Shown: piece by piece, positions 53,840-63,689 of the stretch
How the letters are laid out: every line of letters begins with the position of its first letter
How positions within the stretch are numbered: position 1 is the first letter of the stretch
Source: Sphingomonas yabuuchiae
GTDB lineage: Bacteria; Pseudomonadota; Alphaproteobacteria; Sphingomonadales; Sphingomonadaceae
Direction: 5' to 3'
DNA: 64,000 nt
Assembly: GCF_014199595.1 (NCBI RefSeq)
Contig: NZ_JACHNX010000003.1
Span: 237,182-301,181 of the forward strand
Notes under the pieces: generated by a model
The model's input: only the letters and a program-made list of their open reading frames with translations
Told to the model about the DNA's origin: nothing
Database searches by the model: none
Program-made: the position numbers and the translations under genes

Positions 53840-54283
53840 TCAGGCGGCGAGTCTTTGCCCCTCGCTATCGTCGCTGTCATTGGCGGGCCGCTCCACCCGG
53901 CGCGGGCGAGCGGTCCGGCTCGCGGACATCCGCCCGGCCCAGCGGCCGAAAACAGGCCAGCGCGCCAGCATCGAGGAGGACAGCACCGCCGCCATGACCA
54001 GTTCGGCCACCCCGCCCCATTCGATCGCCGAGGCGAGCATGACCAGATCGCCCATCGGCGCGGCCGCCGCAGCCAGCATGCGAATCTCGTCGATCTCGAA
54101 CCAGATGGCGAGGCCGAGCAGCGCGACCCCCAGCGCCATCATCGCCCAATGTCCCGGACGGACCCGGCCGAGCAGCCGCGCCGGGGTGTCGATCAGCATG
54201 GCCGCCAGCCAGCGGCTGACCGGCAGATCCGGCCAGACGTAAAGCGTGATCGTCAGCCCCAGCAGCAACAGCGTCGCGGTCAT
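53840..54283 (-). CDS. Membrane protein upstream of cyoABCD, unknown function
   Basis: 147-residue protein with three or four hydrophobic segments (ATLLLLGLTITLYVWPDLPV, HWAMMALGVALLGLAIWFEI, DLVMLASAIEWGG, AELVMAAVLSSSML) and a basic/polar C-terminal tail (ARPRRVERPANDSDD). GGGGGG followed by ATGAT precedes the start. It lies 50 bases upstream of cyoA on the same strand and may be co-transcribed with the oxidase genes. Not recognised. Confidence 0.7.
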   Translation of the reverse strand: MTATLLLLGLTITLYVWPDLPVSRWLAAMLIDTPARLLGRVRPGHWAMMALGVALLGLAIWFEIDEIRMLAAAAAPMGDLVMLASAIEWGGVAELVMAAVLSSSMLARWPVFGRWAGRMSASRTARPRRVERPANDSDDSEGQRLAA

Positions 54284-54361
54284 ATCATCCCCCCTTCGAA
54301 GTTTCGATTATGGCGCGACCGCACCATTTTACCAGAGGCATGACGCCGCTATGCTCCCGCG

Positions 54362-55204
54362 ATGACCCTGCGCAGCGCCCTGTTCCTCCCCGCCTCCAAC
54401 CCCCGCGCCATCGCAAAGGCGCGTAGGCTCGACAGCGATGCGGTGATCCTCGACCTCGAGGACGCGGTCGCGCCCGACGCCAAGGCCGTGGCGCGCGACG
54501 CGGCGGTGGCGGCGGTGCGCGAGGGGGGCTTTGGCGAGCGGGTGTTGGTCGTGCGGACGAACGGGTTCGACAGCCCCCATGCGGCCGACGATCTTGCCGC
54601 GCTGGCAGAGGCGTGTCCGGCGGCGGTGCTGATCCCCAAGGTCGACGATGTCGCGACGCTGGCCGCCGCACGGGCGGCGCTGGGGCCGGACGTGCCGCTC
54701 TGGGCGATGATCGAGACGTGTCGCGGAATCCTGTCGCTGGGCGCGATCGCGCAGGCAGCGAAGGAGTTGGGGCTGGCCGCCCTGATCGCGGGGACAAACG
54801 ATCTGGCGAAGGAGATGCGCCTGCCCTCTCCGCCCGCGCCCGAGGCGTTGCTGCCCTTGCGCGTCCAGATCGTCGTTGCCGCCCGAAGCGCCGGGCTGAT
54901 TGCGCTGGACGGCGTATGCAACGCCCTCGACGCACCCGATCGGCTGGCCGCGGAATGTGCCGAAGGGCGGCGTCTGGGCTTCGACGGCAAGACGCTGATC
55001 CATCCCAACCAGATTGCCGCGGCGAATGCGGGCTTCGGCCCGGACGCGGCCGAGATCGCCTGGGCGCGGAGGGTGGTGGAGGCCTTCGCCGATCCCGAGC
55101 AAGCGGCGCTGGGCGCGATCCGGCTGGACGGGCAAATGGTCGAACGCCTGCATCTGACGGAGGCGGAGCGCATCTTGGCGCTTGTCCAGCGACCGGCCGA
55201 ATAA
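54362..55204 (+). CDS. HpcH/HpaI (CitE-like) CoA-ester lyase family protein
   Basis: 280-residue TIM-barrel lyase. The opening RSALFLPASNPRAIAKA, the metal/substrate-binding DAVILDLEDAVAPDAK, VRTNGFDSPHAADDL, LIPKVDDV, MIETCRGILSLG and GFDGKTLIHPNQIAAAN are family signatures. Members cleave malyl-, citramalyl- or citryl-CoA. It converges on the propionyl-CoA cluster, so a role in C2-C5 acyl-CoA metabolism is plausible, but its substrate cannot be assigned by sequence. Confidence 0.87.
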   Translation: MTLRSALFLPASNPRAIAKARRLDSDAVILDLEDAVAPDAKAVARDAAVAAVREGGFGERVLVVRTNGFDSPHAADDLAALAEACPAAVLIPKVDDVATLAAARAALGPDVPLWAMIETCRGILSLGAIAQAAKELGLAALIAGTNDLAKEMRLPSPPAPEALLPLRVQIVVAARSAGLIALDGVCNALDAPDRLAAECAEGRRLGFDGKTLIHPNQIAAANAGFGPDAAEIAWARRVVEAFADPEQAALGAIRLDGQMVERLHLTEAERILALVQRPAE

Positions 55205-55208
55205 TCCG

Positions 55209-55298
55209 CCCTCACCCTTCCCACCCGCTATCACGGGCGGCCCCCTCCCTCTCCCGCCGGGAGAGGGAGGGAGGCGCAAAGCGCCGGAAGGGTGAGGG
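55209..55298. repeat. Palindromic repeat between converging lyase and pccA genes
   Basis: Outer arms CCCTCACCCTTCC (55209-55221) and GGAAGGGTGAGGG (55286-55298) are perfect 13-bp inverses. An internal CCCTCCCTCTCCCGCCGGGAGAGGGAGGG hairpin sits inside. It could end both converging transcripts. A relative of the other hairpin-rich repeats in the window, but not the same sequence. Confidence 0.75.
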
Positions 55299-55307
55299 TG
55301 TGTCGGC

Positions 55308-57305
55308 TTACTCCAGCTCCAGAATCACCGCATCCACCGCCAGGCTGTCGCCGGTTTTGGCGGAGATGGTCTTGACGGTGCCGGACTTGGCGGCGCGGAG
55401 GATGTTCTCCATTTTCATCGCCTCGACCACCGCCAGCGGCTGACCTGCTTCGACGCTATTACCCTCGGCGACGTCGAGGCGGACGAGCAGGCCCGGCATG
55501 GGGGCGATGAGGAATTTCGACAGGTCGGGTGGGACCTTTTCGATGAGGTGCTGGGCATAGGGCGCGGCGCGGGCGGGGAGGACGCGGACCGTGTGGCTGG
55601 CCCCGCGCGTGGTCAGCTTGAAGCCGGTGCGGGTCTTGGCGATGCGGACGTGGAGCGTCTCGCCGTCCTCGTCCTCGACCGCGATCATCCGGTCGCCGGG
55701 GGTGTAGGCGATGGCGAGGTCGAGCTCGGCGCCGTCGACGCTGATCCCGTCGGTCGAGACGTTGACCGCGTGGTCCGCTCCCCCGATCCGCACCGTCCAG
55801 TCGGCGGGCGGTTGCAGCCGGTGACCGAGTTGCCCGTCGATGCGGCGGGCGCGGTCGGCCTCGGCGGTGGCGGCGAAGGCGGCGACGGCGGCCAGCGTCC
55901 GGGTCAGGTCGGCCGACGCGGGCGCGCCCTGGAAGCCGTCAGGATATTCCTCGGCGATGAAGCCGGTGGACAGCGCGCCCGAGCGGAAGCGCGGATGCTG
56001 CATCAGCGCGGAGACGAAGTCGATATTGGTCCCCGGCCCGACGATCTCGAACGCGTCGAGCGCGGCGATCTGGGCGTCGATCGCGGCTTCGCGGGTGGGT
56101 GCCCAGGTGACCAGCTTGGCGATCATCGGGTCGTAGAACATGCTGACCTCGCCGCCCTCGGCCACGCCGTCGTCGACGCGCACGCGCACGTCGTCATCGG
56201 CCTGCTCGGCGGGCGGGTTGTAACGGACCAGCCGCCCGGTCGAGGGCAGGAAGCCGCGATAGGGGTCCTCGGCATAGACGCGGTTCTCGATCGCCCAGCC
56301 GGTCAGCGTCACATCGTCCTGGCCGAACGCCAGCGGCTCTCCCGCCGCAACGCGGATCATCTGCTCGACCAGATCGAGCCCGGTGATTTCTTCGGTGACG
56401 GGATGCTCGACCTGGAGCCGGGTGTTCATCTCGAGGAAGTAGAAGCTCTTGCCGCTCGTATCCGCACCCGACACGATCAGCTCGACGGTGCCCGCCGAAT
56501 AATAGCCGACCGCCCGCGCCAGGGCGACCGCCTGCTCACCCATGGCGCGGCGCATCTCGGGCGTGACGAAGGGCGACGGGGCTTCCTCGACCACCTTCTG
56601 GTGGCGGCGCTGGACCGAGCATTCGCGCTCGCCGAGATAGACGATATTGCCATGTTGGTCGCCCAGCACCTGGATCTCGATATGGCGGGGGCTCTCGATG
56701 AACTTCTCGATAAAGACGCGGTCGTCGCCGAAGCTGGCCAGGCCTTCGCGCTTGGTCGCCTCGAAGCCTTCGCGGACATCCGCCTCGGACCAGGCCAGGC
56801 GCATGCCCTTGCCGCCGCCACCGGCGCTGGCCTTCATCATCACGGGGAAACCGATGTCGGAGGCGATGCGCACCGCCTCCTCGGTGTCGGCGATCTCGCC
56901 CAGATAGCCGGGGACGACATTGACGCCCGCGGCCTTGGCGAGCTTCTTCGATTCGATCTTGTCGCCCATCGCGGCGATGGCGTTCGGCGGCGGGCCGATG
57001 AACACGACGCCCGCCTCGGCACAGGCTCGGGCGAAGCTCTCGCGCTCGGACAGGAAACCATAGCCGGGATGGATGGCATCCGCGCCGGTCGCCTTGGCAG
57101 CGGCGAGGATCAGCTCGGCCTTGAGATAGCTCTCGGCGGCGGGTGCGGGGCCGAGGCGTACCGATTCGTCAGCCAGCCGGACATGCGGCGCACCGGCATC
57201 GGCGTCGGAATAGACGGCGACGGTGGCGATGCCCAGGCGGCGCGCCGTGCGGATCACCCGGCACGCGATTTCCCCGCGATTGGCGATCAGGATTTTCTGG
57301 AACAC
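55308..57305 (-). CDS. pccA: Acetyl/propionyl-CoA carboxylase alpha subunit
   Basis: 665-residue biotin-dependent carboxylase subunit. Biotin carboxylase domain: FQKILIANRGEIACRVI, the ATP-grasp loop KASAGGGGKGMR, EMNTRLQVEHPVTEEITGLD. A C-terminal BCCP domain carries the biotinylation motif VEAMKMEN. The middle BT-type linker is present, as in propionyl-CoA carboxylase. The start is GTG with AGGAGAGG 7 bases upstream. It is the last gene of the minus-strand cluster, ~150 bases after bioB with a repeat in between; pccB is ~4.9 kb upstream. Confidence 0.93.
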   Translation of the reverse strand: MFQKILIANRGEIACRVIRTARRLGIATVAVYSDADAGAPHVRLADESVRLGPAPAAESYLKAELILAAAKATGADAIHPGYGFLSERESFARACAEAGVVFIGPPPNAIAAMGDKIESKKLAKAAGVNVVPGYLGEIADTEEAVRIASDIGFPVMMKASAGGGGKGMRLAWSEADVREGFEATKREGLASFGDDRVFIEKFIESPRHIEIQVLGDQHGNIVYLGERECSVQRRHQKVVEEAPSPFVTPEMRRAMGEQAVALARAVGYYSAGTVELIVSGADTSGKSFYFLEMNTRLQVEHPVTEEITGLDLVEQMIRVAAGEPLAFGQDDVTLTGWAIENRVYAEDPYRGFLPSTGRLVRYNPPAEQADDDVRVRVDDGVAEGGEVSMFYDPMIAKLVTWAPTREAAIDAQIAALDAFEIVGPGTNIDFVSALMQHPRFRSGALSTGFIAEEYPDGFQGAPASADLTRTLAAVAAFAATAEADRARRIDGQLGHRLQPPADWTVRIGGADHAVNVSTDGISVDGAELDLAIAYTPGDRMIAVEDEDGETLHVRIAKTRTGFKLTTRGASHTVRVLPARAAPYAQHLIEKVPPDLSKFLIAPMPGLLVRLDVAEGNSVEAGQPLAVVEAMKMENILRAAKSGTVKTISAKTGDSLAVDAVILELE

Positions 57306-57342
57306 GGGGATACCTCTCCTTTTATGTCGTTGGTCCGTGTCG

Positions 57343-57442
57343 CCTGTTCCCCGGCGAAGGCCGGGGTCCAGTGTCTTCATGGTCGGTGGCGCGCCATCGA
57401 TCCTTCACCGCAACTGGGCCCCGGCCTTCGCCGGGGAACAGG
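57343..57442. repeat. Inverted repeat in the bioB/pccA gap
   Basis: Arms are CCTGTTCCCCGGCGAAGGCC (57343 on) and GGCCTTCGCCGGGGAACAGG (ending 57442), nearly perfect over ~29 bases, with ~42 bases between. The CCCCGGCGAAGGCCGGGG core is itself palindromic. The gap is transcribed with the cluster, so it would form an mRNA stem-loop. Confidence 0.8.
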
Positions 57443-57454
57443 GCGGTGGAAATG

Positions 57455-58477
57455 TCACTCCGCCGCGACCCGCATCGGTTCGGCGCCTTCCATCGGCTTC
57501 AGGCCCAGCCTGGCGAACAGCGCGGCATCGGCATCGTCGCCCGCATTGCCCGCGGTCAGCAGCTTGTCGCCGGTGAAGATCGAGTTCGCCCCCGCCATGA
57601 AGCACAAAGCCTGGGTCGCCGCCGACATGCTCTCGCGCCCCGCCGACAGGCGGACCATGCTCATCGGCATGGTGATGCGCGCAACCGCGACGGTGCGGAC
57701 GAACTCGATGTCATCGATCCGCGCCAGCGGCGTGTCGGCGAGCATGTCGCCCAGCACCGTGCCCTTGACCGGGACCAGCGCATTGACCGGCACGCTTTCG
57801 GGATGGCGCGGCAGGGTGGCCAGCGCATGGACGAAACCGACCCGGTCGCCGCGCGTCTCGCCCATGCCGACGATGCCGCCGCAGCACACCGAGATGCCCG
57901 CCTCGCGTACGTTGGACAGCGTCTCCAGCCGGTCCTCGAAGCAGCGCGTCGTGATGACGTTGGCGTAGTTCTCGGGCGAGGTGTCGATGTTATGGTTGTA
58001 ATAGTCGAGCCCCGCTGCGGCCAGCCGTTGCGCCTGGGGCGCGTCGAGCATCCCCAGCGTCATGCAGGTCTCCAGCCCCATGGCCTTCACGCCCTCGACC
58101 ATGGCGACGACCTTGTCCATGTCGCGCTCCTTGGGGCTGCGCCACGCCGCGCCCATGCAGAAACGCTGCGAGCCCGCCGCCTTGGCCTCGGCCGCCGCCG
58201 CCAGCACCGCCTGCACGTCCATCAGCTTTTCGGCCTTCACGTCGCTCTCCGCCGAGGCGCTTTGCGAGCAGTAACCGCAATCCTCGGGGCAGCCGCCGGT
58301 CTTGATCGAACAGAGCGTGCACAGCTGCACCTCGTCCGCCGCATGATGCGCGCGGTGCACTTCGGCTGCACGGAAGAGCAGCTCGGGGAAGGGCAGGTCG
58401 AACAGCGCGGCGATCTCGGCGCGGGTCCAGTCGGTGCACAAGGCCGCCTCGGGGCGAAGCGCGGTGGTCGTCGTCAT
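57455..58477 (-). CDS. bioB: Biotin synthase
   Basis: 340-residue radical-SAM enzyme that inserts sulfur into dethiobiotin. The SAM-cluster triad is in [35 protein letters not shown] and the [2Fe-2S] region with [10 protein letters not shown] are typical. Two starts are possible: the preferred ATG before [10 protein letters not shown] with AGGA about 9 bases ahead, and an ATG six codons upstream that overlaps the mutase stop (ATGA). It lies within the propionyl-CoA carboxylase/mutase run, apart from other bio genes. Confidence 0.92.
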   Translation of the reverse strand: MTTTTALRPEAALCTDWTRAEIAALFDLPFPELLFRAAEVHRAHHAADEVQLCTLCSIKTGGCPEDCGYCSQSASAESDVKAEKLMDVQAVLAAAAEAKAAGSQRFCMGAAWRSPKERDMDKVVAMVEGVKAMGLETCMTLGMLDAPQAQRLAAAGLDYYNHNIDTSPENYANVITTRCFEDRLETLSNVREAGISVCCGGIVGMGETRGDRVGFVHALATLPRHPESVPVNALVPVKGTVLGDMLADTPLARIDDIEFVRTVAVARITMPMSMVRLSAGRESMSAATQALCFMAGANSIFTGDKLLTAGNAGDDADAALFARLGLKPMEGAEPMRVAAE

Positions 58478-58491
58478 TCCGTCATGTCCTG

Positions 58492-60747
58492 TCATTCGCC
58501 CGTCTCGGGCGGCATGTTATGGCCCAGCAGCCTCAGCACATCCTCGGCCGCCTTCACAAGATTGGTGCCGGGGCCGAATATCGCCTGAACCCCGGCATCG
58601 TAGAGCGCCTGATAGTCCTGCGCGGGAATAACGCCACCCGCGATGACCTTGATATCGGCGCGGCCTGCGTCGCGAAGGTGGCCGATGAGTTCGGGGATCA
58701 GCGTCTTGTGCCCGGCGGCCAGGCTGGACGCGCCGACGACGTCGACATCGCGGGCCAGCGCCACTTGCGCGGCTTCCTCCGGCGTCTGGAACAGCGCGCC
58801 GGGCACCACCTCGAACCCCAGATCGCCGAACATCGAGGAGACGAGGTTCGCACCCCGGTCATGCCCGTCCTGGCCCATCTTGGCGACGAACAGGCGCGGC
58901 TTGCGGCCGAGGCGACGCTCCACCGCCTCGACGCCGCGCAGCAGGCGGGCCCAGCGTTCGTCCTCGCCATAGGCGCCGCCATAGATGCCCGACACCGGGG
59001 TCGGCTGCGTGCCATAGCGGCCGAACGCATCCTCCAGCGCGGCGGAAATCTCGCCCAGGGTCGCCCGCGCCCGCGCCGCCTCCACGGCGAGCGCCAAGAG
59101 GTTCGACCCCATTCCTCCCCCGGCGGGGGAGGTGGCAGCGGCGTCAGCCGCTGACGGAGGGGTGTCCCCCCTCTCGAGCGTCGACACCCCTCCGTCATCG
59201 CTGCGCGATGCCACCTCCCCTTGCAGGGGAGGATTTTGGGCGGCTTGGCGCAGGACATCGAGGGCCGCTTGGGCCGCCGCTTCGTCGCGCGCGGCCTTCA
59301 CCGCTGCGATCCGCGCCACCTGGCCTGCGCGCACCGCGTGATTGTCGATGTCGAGGATCTCGACCGGTGCCTCGTCGGCCAGCCGGTATGTGTTCACCCC
59401 GACGATGACGTCCTCGCCGCGATCGACCTTGGCCGCACGCGCCGCGCTTGCCTCCTCGATCATCGCCTTGGGCCAGCCCGAAGCGACCGCCTTGGCCATG
59501 CCGCCTTCGGCCTCGATCCGCTCGATCAGCGCCCACGCACCATCGACCAGGCTCTGGGTCAGGCTCTCGACATAGTAACTGCCGCCCAGCGGATCGACGA
59601 CCTTCGTCATCCCCGTCTCTTCCTGCAGCACGATCTGCGTGTTGCGTGCGATCCGGGCGGAGAAGTCGGTGGGCAGCGCGATCGCTTCGTCCAGCGCATT
59701 GGTGTGAAGGCTCTGCGTGCCCCCCAGCATCGCCGCCATCGCCTCGATGGTGGTGCGGATGACGTTGTTATACGGGTCCTGCTCGGTCAGCGACACGCCC
59801 GAGGTCTGGCAGTGCGTCCGCAGCATCTTGGAGCGCTCGTCCTTCGCCCCCAGTTGCGTCATCGCCCGGTGCCACAGCACGCGCGCGGCACGCAGCTTGG
59901 CGACCTCCATGAAGAAGTTCATGCCGATCGCAAAGAAGAAGGACAGGCGGCCAGCGAATTTGTCGATGTCGAGGCCGGAGGCGACACCGTATTTCACATA
60001 TTCCATGCCGTCGGCGATGGTGAAGGCCAGTTCCTGGAGCTGCGTGGCCCCGGCCTCCTGCATATGATAGCCCGAGATCGAGATGCTGTTGAACTTGGGC
60101 ATCTCGGCCGAAGTATAGGCAAAGATGTCCGAGATGATCCGCATGCTCGGCTCGGGCGGATAGATATAGGTGTTGCGGACCATGAACTCCTTGAGGATGT
60201 CGTTCTGGATGGTCCCTTCCAGCTTGGAGCGGTGAACGCCCTGTTCCTCGGCGGCCACGATGAAGAAGGCCAGCACCGGGATCACCGCGCCGTTCATCGT
60301 CATCGAAACCGACAGGGCATCGAGCGGAATGCCGTCGAACAGGATCTTCATATCCTCGACCGTGTCGATCGCGACGCCCGCCTTGCCGACATCGCCCGTC
60401 ACGCGGGGGTGGTCGCTGTCATAACCCCGGTGCGTCGCCAGATCGAAGGCGACCGACAACCCCTTCTGCCCCGCCGCCAGATTGCGCCGGTAAAAGGCGT
60501 TCGACTCCTCGGCGGTCGAGAAGCCCGCATATTGCCGGATCGTCCAGGGACGCCCCGCATACATGCTGGCCCGCACGCCGCGCGTGAACGGCGCGAAGCC
60601 CGGTAGGCCGGGGTCCTCGCGCACATCCTCGGCGGTGTAGAGCGGCTTGACCGTGATCCCCTCCGGCGTCCGCCATGACAGGTCGCGACCCTTCACCTCG
60701 CGCGCGGCAAGGGCTTCCCAATCGGATAGCTCAGGGCGTTCGACCAT
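58492..60747 (-). CDS. scpA: Methylmalonyl-CoA mutase with in-frame repeat-encoded insertion
   Basis: 751-residue B12 enzyme converting (R)-methylmalonyl-CoA to succinyl-CoA. Catalytic barrel: [19 protein letters not shown] (active-site Tyr), [32 protein letters not shown] (active-site His). The C-terminal cobalamin domain has the base-off motif [12 protein letters not shown]. Between them, residues ~505-545 ([16 protein letters not shown] ... TSPAGGG) are not homologous to the family; they are encoded by a copy of the family-A intergenic repeat, in frame and without a stop. The normal text resumes at [19 protein letters not shown]. The start at MVERPEL has GAGGAG upstream; an ATG 6 codons earlier is less likely. 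Overlaps or abuts bioB. Confidence 0.94.
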   Translation of the reverse strand: MVERPELSDWEALAAREVKGRDLSWRTPEGITVKPLYTAEDVREDPGLPGFAPFTRGVRASMYAGRPWTIRQYAGFSTAEESNAFYRRNLAAGQKGLSVAFDLATHRGYDSDHPRVTGDVGKAGVAIDTVEDMKILFDGIPLDALSVSMTMNGAVIPVLAFFIVAAEEQGVHRSKLEGTIQNDILKEFMVRNTYIYPPEPSMRIISDIFAYTSAEMPKFNSISISGYHMQEAGATQLQELAFTIADGMEYVKYGVASGLDIDKFAGRLSFFFAIGMNFFMEVAKLRAARVLWHRAMTQLGAKDERSKMLRTHCQTSGVSLTEQDPYNNVIRTTIEAMAAMLGGTQSLHTNALDEAIALPTDFSARIARNTQIVLQEETGMTKVVDPLGGSYYVESLTQSLVDGAWALIERIEAEGGMAKAVASGWPKAMIEEASAARAAKVDRGEDVIVGVNTYRLADEAPVEILDIDNHAVRAGQVARIAAVKAARDEAAAQAALDVLRQAAQNPPLQGEVASRSDDGGVSTLERGDTPPSAADAAATSPAGGGMGSNLLALAVEAARARATLGEISAALEDAFGRYGTQPTPVSGIYGGAYGEDERWARLLRGVEAVERRLGRKPRLFVAKMGQDGHDRGANLVSSMFGDLGFEVVPGALFQTPEEAAQVALARDVDVVGASSLAAGHKTLIPELIGHLRDAGRADIKVIAGGVIPAQDYQALYDAGVQAIFGPGTNLVKAAEDVLRLLGHNMPPETGE
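59114..59232. repeat. Family-A palindromic repeat inserted in the mutase gene
   Basis: 119 bp with two matching half-units in inverted orientation. The outer hairpins are CCTCCCCCGGCGGGGGAGG and CCTCCCCTTGCAGGGGAGG, then TGGCA/TGCCA, a mini-hairpin on each side, and the 15-bp perfect inner arms TGACGGAGGGGTGTC / GACACCCCTCCGTCA. The right half is nearly identical to the intergenic copy at 47888-48006. It lies wholly inside the coding sequence and is read through, adding about 40 codons. Confidence 0.92.
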
Positions 60748-60819
60748 CGGCCACTCCTCATCCACTCTTATTTTGTTTCACTAGAGCGAAATCATCGTGC
60801 GCGCGCAAGGGGCGGTATC

Positions 60820-61578
60820 CTACCGCCCCAGGAAACGCGGCGGGCGCTTTTCGAAAAAGGCCCGGCCGCCTTCCTTGCCGTCTTGAGTGGCACGCGCGCT
60901 GCGCTGATCCTCGGCTTCGCGGGCCAGCGCGTTCGCATAGTCGCTGTCGAATCCGGCATGGAGCGCGCGGCGCATCAGCCCCAGTGCGACGCTCGGCCCG
61001 GCCGCCAGTCGCTCGGCCAAGGCAAAGGCTTCCGCATCGAGCCTGTCGTCGGCGACGACCTTATGGATCATGCCCCAGTCGAGCGCCCTGGCCGCACCGA
61101 TCCGCTCGCCCAGCATCATCATCTCGGCCGCCCGCGCGCGACCGATCAGGCGCGGCAGCAGCCAGCTCGCCCCGCCATCGGGCACCATGCCGATATTGAC
61201 GAAGGCGTGGAGGAAATAGGCAGCCTCGCTCGCCACGCAGAAATCGGCCGCCAGCGCCAGGCTGCACCCGATCCCCGCCGCCGCCCCGCGCACCGCGCTG
61301 ATCACGGGGATCGGCAGGTCGGCCAGCGTCAGGAACAGCGGGTTGAAGTGATCGACCAGCGCGCGGTGCACCATCTCCGGGCCGATCTCGCCGCTCGAAA
61401 TGTCCGCCCCCGAGCAGAAGGCCTTGCCGGCCCCCGTCAGCAGGACGGCCCGTGCATCGCCGCGCGCCGCCAGCGCCTCGCCGATCCGGTCGAACAGTTC
61501 GGGCGGCACGGCATTGAGGCGGTCGGGGCGGTTGAGCGTCAGCACCAGAACGCCGCCCCGACGCTCGGCCAGCAGCAT
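60820..61578 (-). CDS. Enoyl-CoA hydratase/isomerase family protein
   Basis: 252-residue crotonase-fold enzyme. The motifs VLTLNRPDRLNAVPPELFD, GAGKAFCSGADISSGE (oxyanion hole) and VRGAAAGIGCSLALAADFCVA (second oxyanion/catalytic region) are clear; a glutamate in SWLLPRLIGRARAAEMM is conserved in several crotonases. The exact reaction (hydration or double-bond isomerisation) is not evident. The ATG before LLAERRG is chosen; a TTG overlapping the epimerase stop is an alternative. It lies between mce and the mutase, so a role in feeding propionyl-CoA from beta-oxidation is likely. Confidence 0.87.
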   Translation of the reverse strand: MLLAERRGGVLVLTLNRPDRLNAVPPELFDRIGEALAARGDARAVLLTGAGKAFCSGADISSGEIGPEMVHRALVDHFNPLFLTLADLPIPVISAVRGAAAGIGCSLALAADFCVASEAAYFLHAFVNIGMVPDGGASWLLPRLIGRARAAEMMMLGERIGAARALDWGMIHKVVADDRLDAEAFALAERLAAGPSVALGLMRRALHAGFDSDYANALAREAEDQRSARATQDGKEGGRAFFEKRPPRFLGR

Positions 61579-61586
61579 GGGCTCGC

Positions 61587-62006
61587 TCAATGGCCTTCCC
61601 CCGGTGCTTCCATCAGCTCGACCAGCACCCCGCCCATGTCGCGCGGGTGGAGGAAGACGACGGGCGTGCCATGCGCGCCGATGCGCGGCTGGCCCAGCAG
61701 CGTGGCACCCTGGGCTTGCAGTTCGGCGACGGCGGCGGCCATGTCGGCGACCTCGAAACAGAGATGATGCTGTCCGCCCGCCGGGTTCTTCTTGAGGAAG
61801 TTGGCGATGGGGGAGGTTTCGTCGAGCGGCTGGATCAACTCGATCTGGGTGTTGGGCGCGTCGATGAAGCATACCCGCACGCCCTGCGGGGGCAGGTCGA
61901 AGGGTTCGCCGATCGCGTCGGCACCCAGGATGTGGCGATAGGTTTCGACCGTCTTTTCAATCGAAGGGGAGGCGATGCCGATATGGTTGAGGCGGCCGAG
62001 AGTCAT
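61587..62006 (-). CDS. mce: Methylmalonyl-CoA epimerase
   Basis: 139-residue VOC-fold metal enzyme converting (S)- to (R)-methylmalonyl-CoA. LNHIGIASPSIEKTVETYRH contains the first histidine, GGQHHLCFEVADM the second, and GGVLVELMEA the terminal glutamate; VFLHPRDMGG is typical of this subfamily. It supplies the mutase encoded two genes downstream. The start at MTLGRLN is the family start. Confidence 0.94.
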   Translation of the reverse strand: MTLGRLNHIGIASPSIEKTVETYRHILGADAIGEPFDLPPQGVRVCFIDAPNTQIELIQPLDETSPIANFLKKNPAGGQHHLCFEVADMAAAVAELQAQGATLLGQPRIGAHGTPVVFLHPRDMGGVLVELMEAPGEGH

Positions 62007-62042
62007 GCGTGGCTCCGATCGGTTTGCGTGACGAGAGCGCCG

Positions 62043-62143
62043 GCCCTCCCCCATCCCCTCCCGCTTGCGGGAGGGGCGTGTTTGGGGGCAGCTCTCGCCC
62101 AGAGCTTCTCCCCTCCCGCTGGCGGGAGGGGATGGGGGAGGGC
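62043..62143. repeat. Hairpin-rich repeat between pccB and mce
   Basis: The left block (62043-62076) GCCCTCCCCCATCCCCTCCC, then GCTTGCGGGAGGGG, is matched in inverse by the right block (62110-62143). Each block is itself a hairpin (CCCCTCCCGC ... GCGGGAGGGG), giving a cruciform-like structure. It occupies the pccB-mce spacer and would appear in the operon mRNA. Confidence 0.8.
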
Positions 62144-62162
62144 TTCCCCGCTTGCGCCCCTC

Positions 62163-63689
62163 TCAGAGCGGCAGATTGTCATGCTTCTTCCACGGGTTTG
62201 CCAGGTCCTTGTTGCGCAGCTTGCGCAGGCCCAGCGCGATGCGACGGCGGGTCGAATGCGGCTGGATGACCTCATCGACGAAACCCTTGCTGGCCGCCAC
62301 GAACGGGTTGGCGAAGCGTGCCTCATATTCCGCCGTCCGCTCGGCGATCTCCTCGGGCGTCTTGCCGCGGAAGATGATCTCGACCGCGCCTTTTGCGCCC
62401 ATCACCGCGATCTCGGCGGTCGGCCAGGCATAGTTGAGGTCGCCGCGCAAATGCTTGGACGCCATCACGTCGTACGCGCCACCATAGGCCTTGCGCGTGA
62501 TGACCGTAATCTTGGGGACCGTCGCCTCGGCATAGGCGAAGAGCAGTTTGGCGCCATGCTTGATGATGCCGTTATGCTCTTGGGCGGTGCCGGGCAGGAA
62601 GCCAGGCACGTCGACAAAGGTCACGATCGGGATCTCGAACGCGTCGCAGAAGCGCACGAAGCGCGCCGCCTTGCGGCTGGCGTTGATGTCGAGCACGCCC
62701 GCCAGCACCATCGGCTGGTTGGCGACGAAGCCGACCGTACGCCCCTCGATCCGGCCGAAGCCGGTGATGATGTTGGCGCCGTGGGCGGGCTGCACCTCGA
62801 AGAAATCGCCCTCGTCGACGACCTTCGATAGCAGCTCGTGCATGTCATAGGGCTGGTTGGCGCTGGCCGGGATCAGCGTGTCGAGGCTTTCCTCGATGCG
62901 GTCCCAGGCGTCGGCGGTCGGCCGCTCGGGTACGCCTTCGCGGTTGTTGGCGGGCAGGAAGTCGATGAAGTCGCGCGCTGCCAGCAGCGCCTCGATATCG
63001 TCCTCGAACGCGACGTCGGCTACGCCGGTTTTCGTCGTATGCGTGACTGCGCCGCCCAACGCCTCCTGGGTGACGACCTCGTTGGTCACCGTCTTCACCA
63101 CATCGGGGCCGGTGACGAACATGTAGCTCGAGTCCTTCACCATGAAGATGAAGTCGGTCATCGCAGGGCTATACACCGCACCGCCCGCGCATGGCCCCAT
63201 GATGAGGCTGAGTTGCGGCACCACGCCGCTGGCCAGCACATTGCGCTGGAACACCTCGGCATAGCCGCCGAGGCTGGCCACGCCCTCCTGGATGCGCGCG
63301 CCGCCGCTGTCGTTCAGGCCGATGACCGGCGCGCCGACCTTCATCGCCATATCCATGATCTTGCAGATCTTCTGCGCATGGCGTTCGGACAGCGAGCCGC
63401 CGAAGACGGTGAAGTCCTGGCTGAAGACGAACACCAGCCGCCCGTTGATCGTGCCCGAACCCGTCACCACGCCGTCGCCGGGGATGACCTGTTCGGTCAT
63501 GCCGAAGTCCGTGCAGTTATGCTCGACGAACATGTCGAGCTCCTCGAAGCTCCCCTCGTCCAGCAGTACGTCGAGCCGCTCGCGCGCGGTCAGCTTGCCC
63601 TTGGCGTGCTGCGCCGCGACGCGCTTCTCGCCACCACCGGCCCGCGCGGCCGCGCGGCGGCGTTCCAGTCCGACCATCGTCGATGCCAT
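62163..63689 (-). CDS. pccB: Propionyl-CoA carboxylase beta subunit (carboxyltransferase)
   Basis: 508-residue carboxyltransferase that moves carboxyl from biotin to propionyl-CoA. The N-terminal [20 protein letters not shown], crotonase-fold motifs [20 protein letters not shown] and [30 protein letters not shown], and [22 protein letters not shown] are all conserved. The length matches PccB. The ATG has AAGGAGAGG upstream. First gene of the minus-strand cluster; together with pccA it forms the holoenzyme. Confidence 0.95.
   Translation of the reverse strand: MASTMVGLERRRAAARAGGGEKRVAAQHAKGKLTARERLDVLLDEGSFEELDMFVEHNCTDFGMTEQVIPGDGVVTGSGTINGRLVFVFSQDFTVFGGSLSERHAQKICKIMDMAMKVGAPVIGLNDSGGARIQEGVASLGGYAEVFQRNVLASGVVPQLSLIMGPCAGGAVYSPAMTDFIFMVKDSSYMFVTGPDVVKTVTNEVVTQEALGGAVTHTTKTGVADVAFEDDIEALLAARDFIDFLPANNREGVPERPTADAWDRIEESLDTLIPASANQPYDMHELLSKVVDEGDFFEVQPAHGANIITGFGRIEGRTVGFVANQPMVLAGVLDINASRKAARFVRFCDAFEIPIVTFVDVPGFLPGTAQEHNGIIKHGAKLLFAYAEATVPKITVITRKAYGGAYDVMASKHLRGDLNYAWPTAEIAVMGAKGAVEIIFRGKTPEEIAERTAEYEARFANPFVAASKGFVDEVIQPHSTRRRIALGLRKLRNKDLANPWKKHDNLPL

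Noticed and set aside
58492..60747. Split or frameshifted mutase gene
   Set aside because: The reading frame is continuous through the repeat and both catalytic and B12-binding motifs are intact, so this is an insertion, not a pseudogene.
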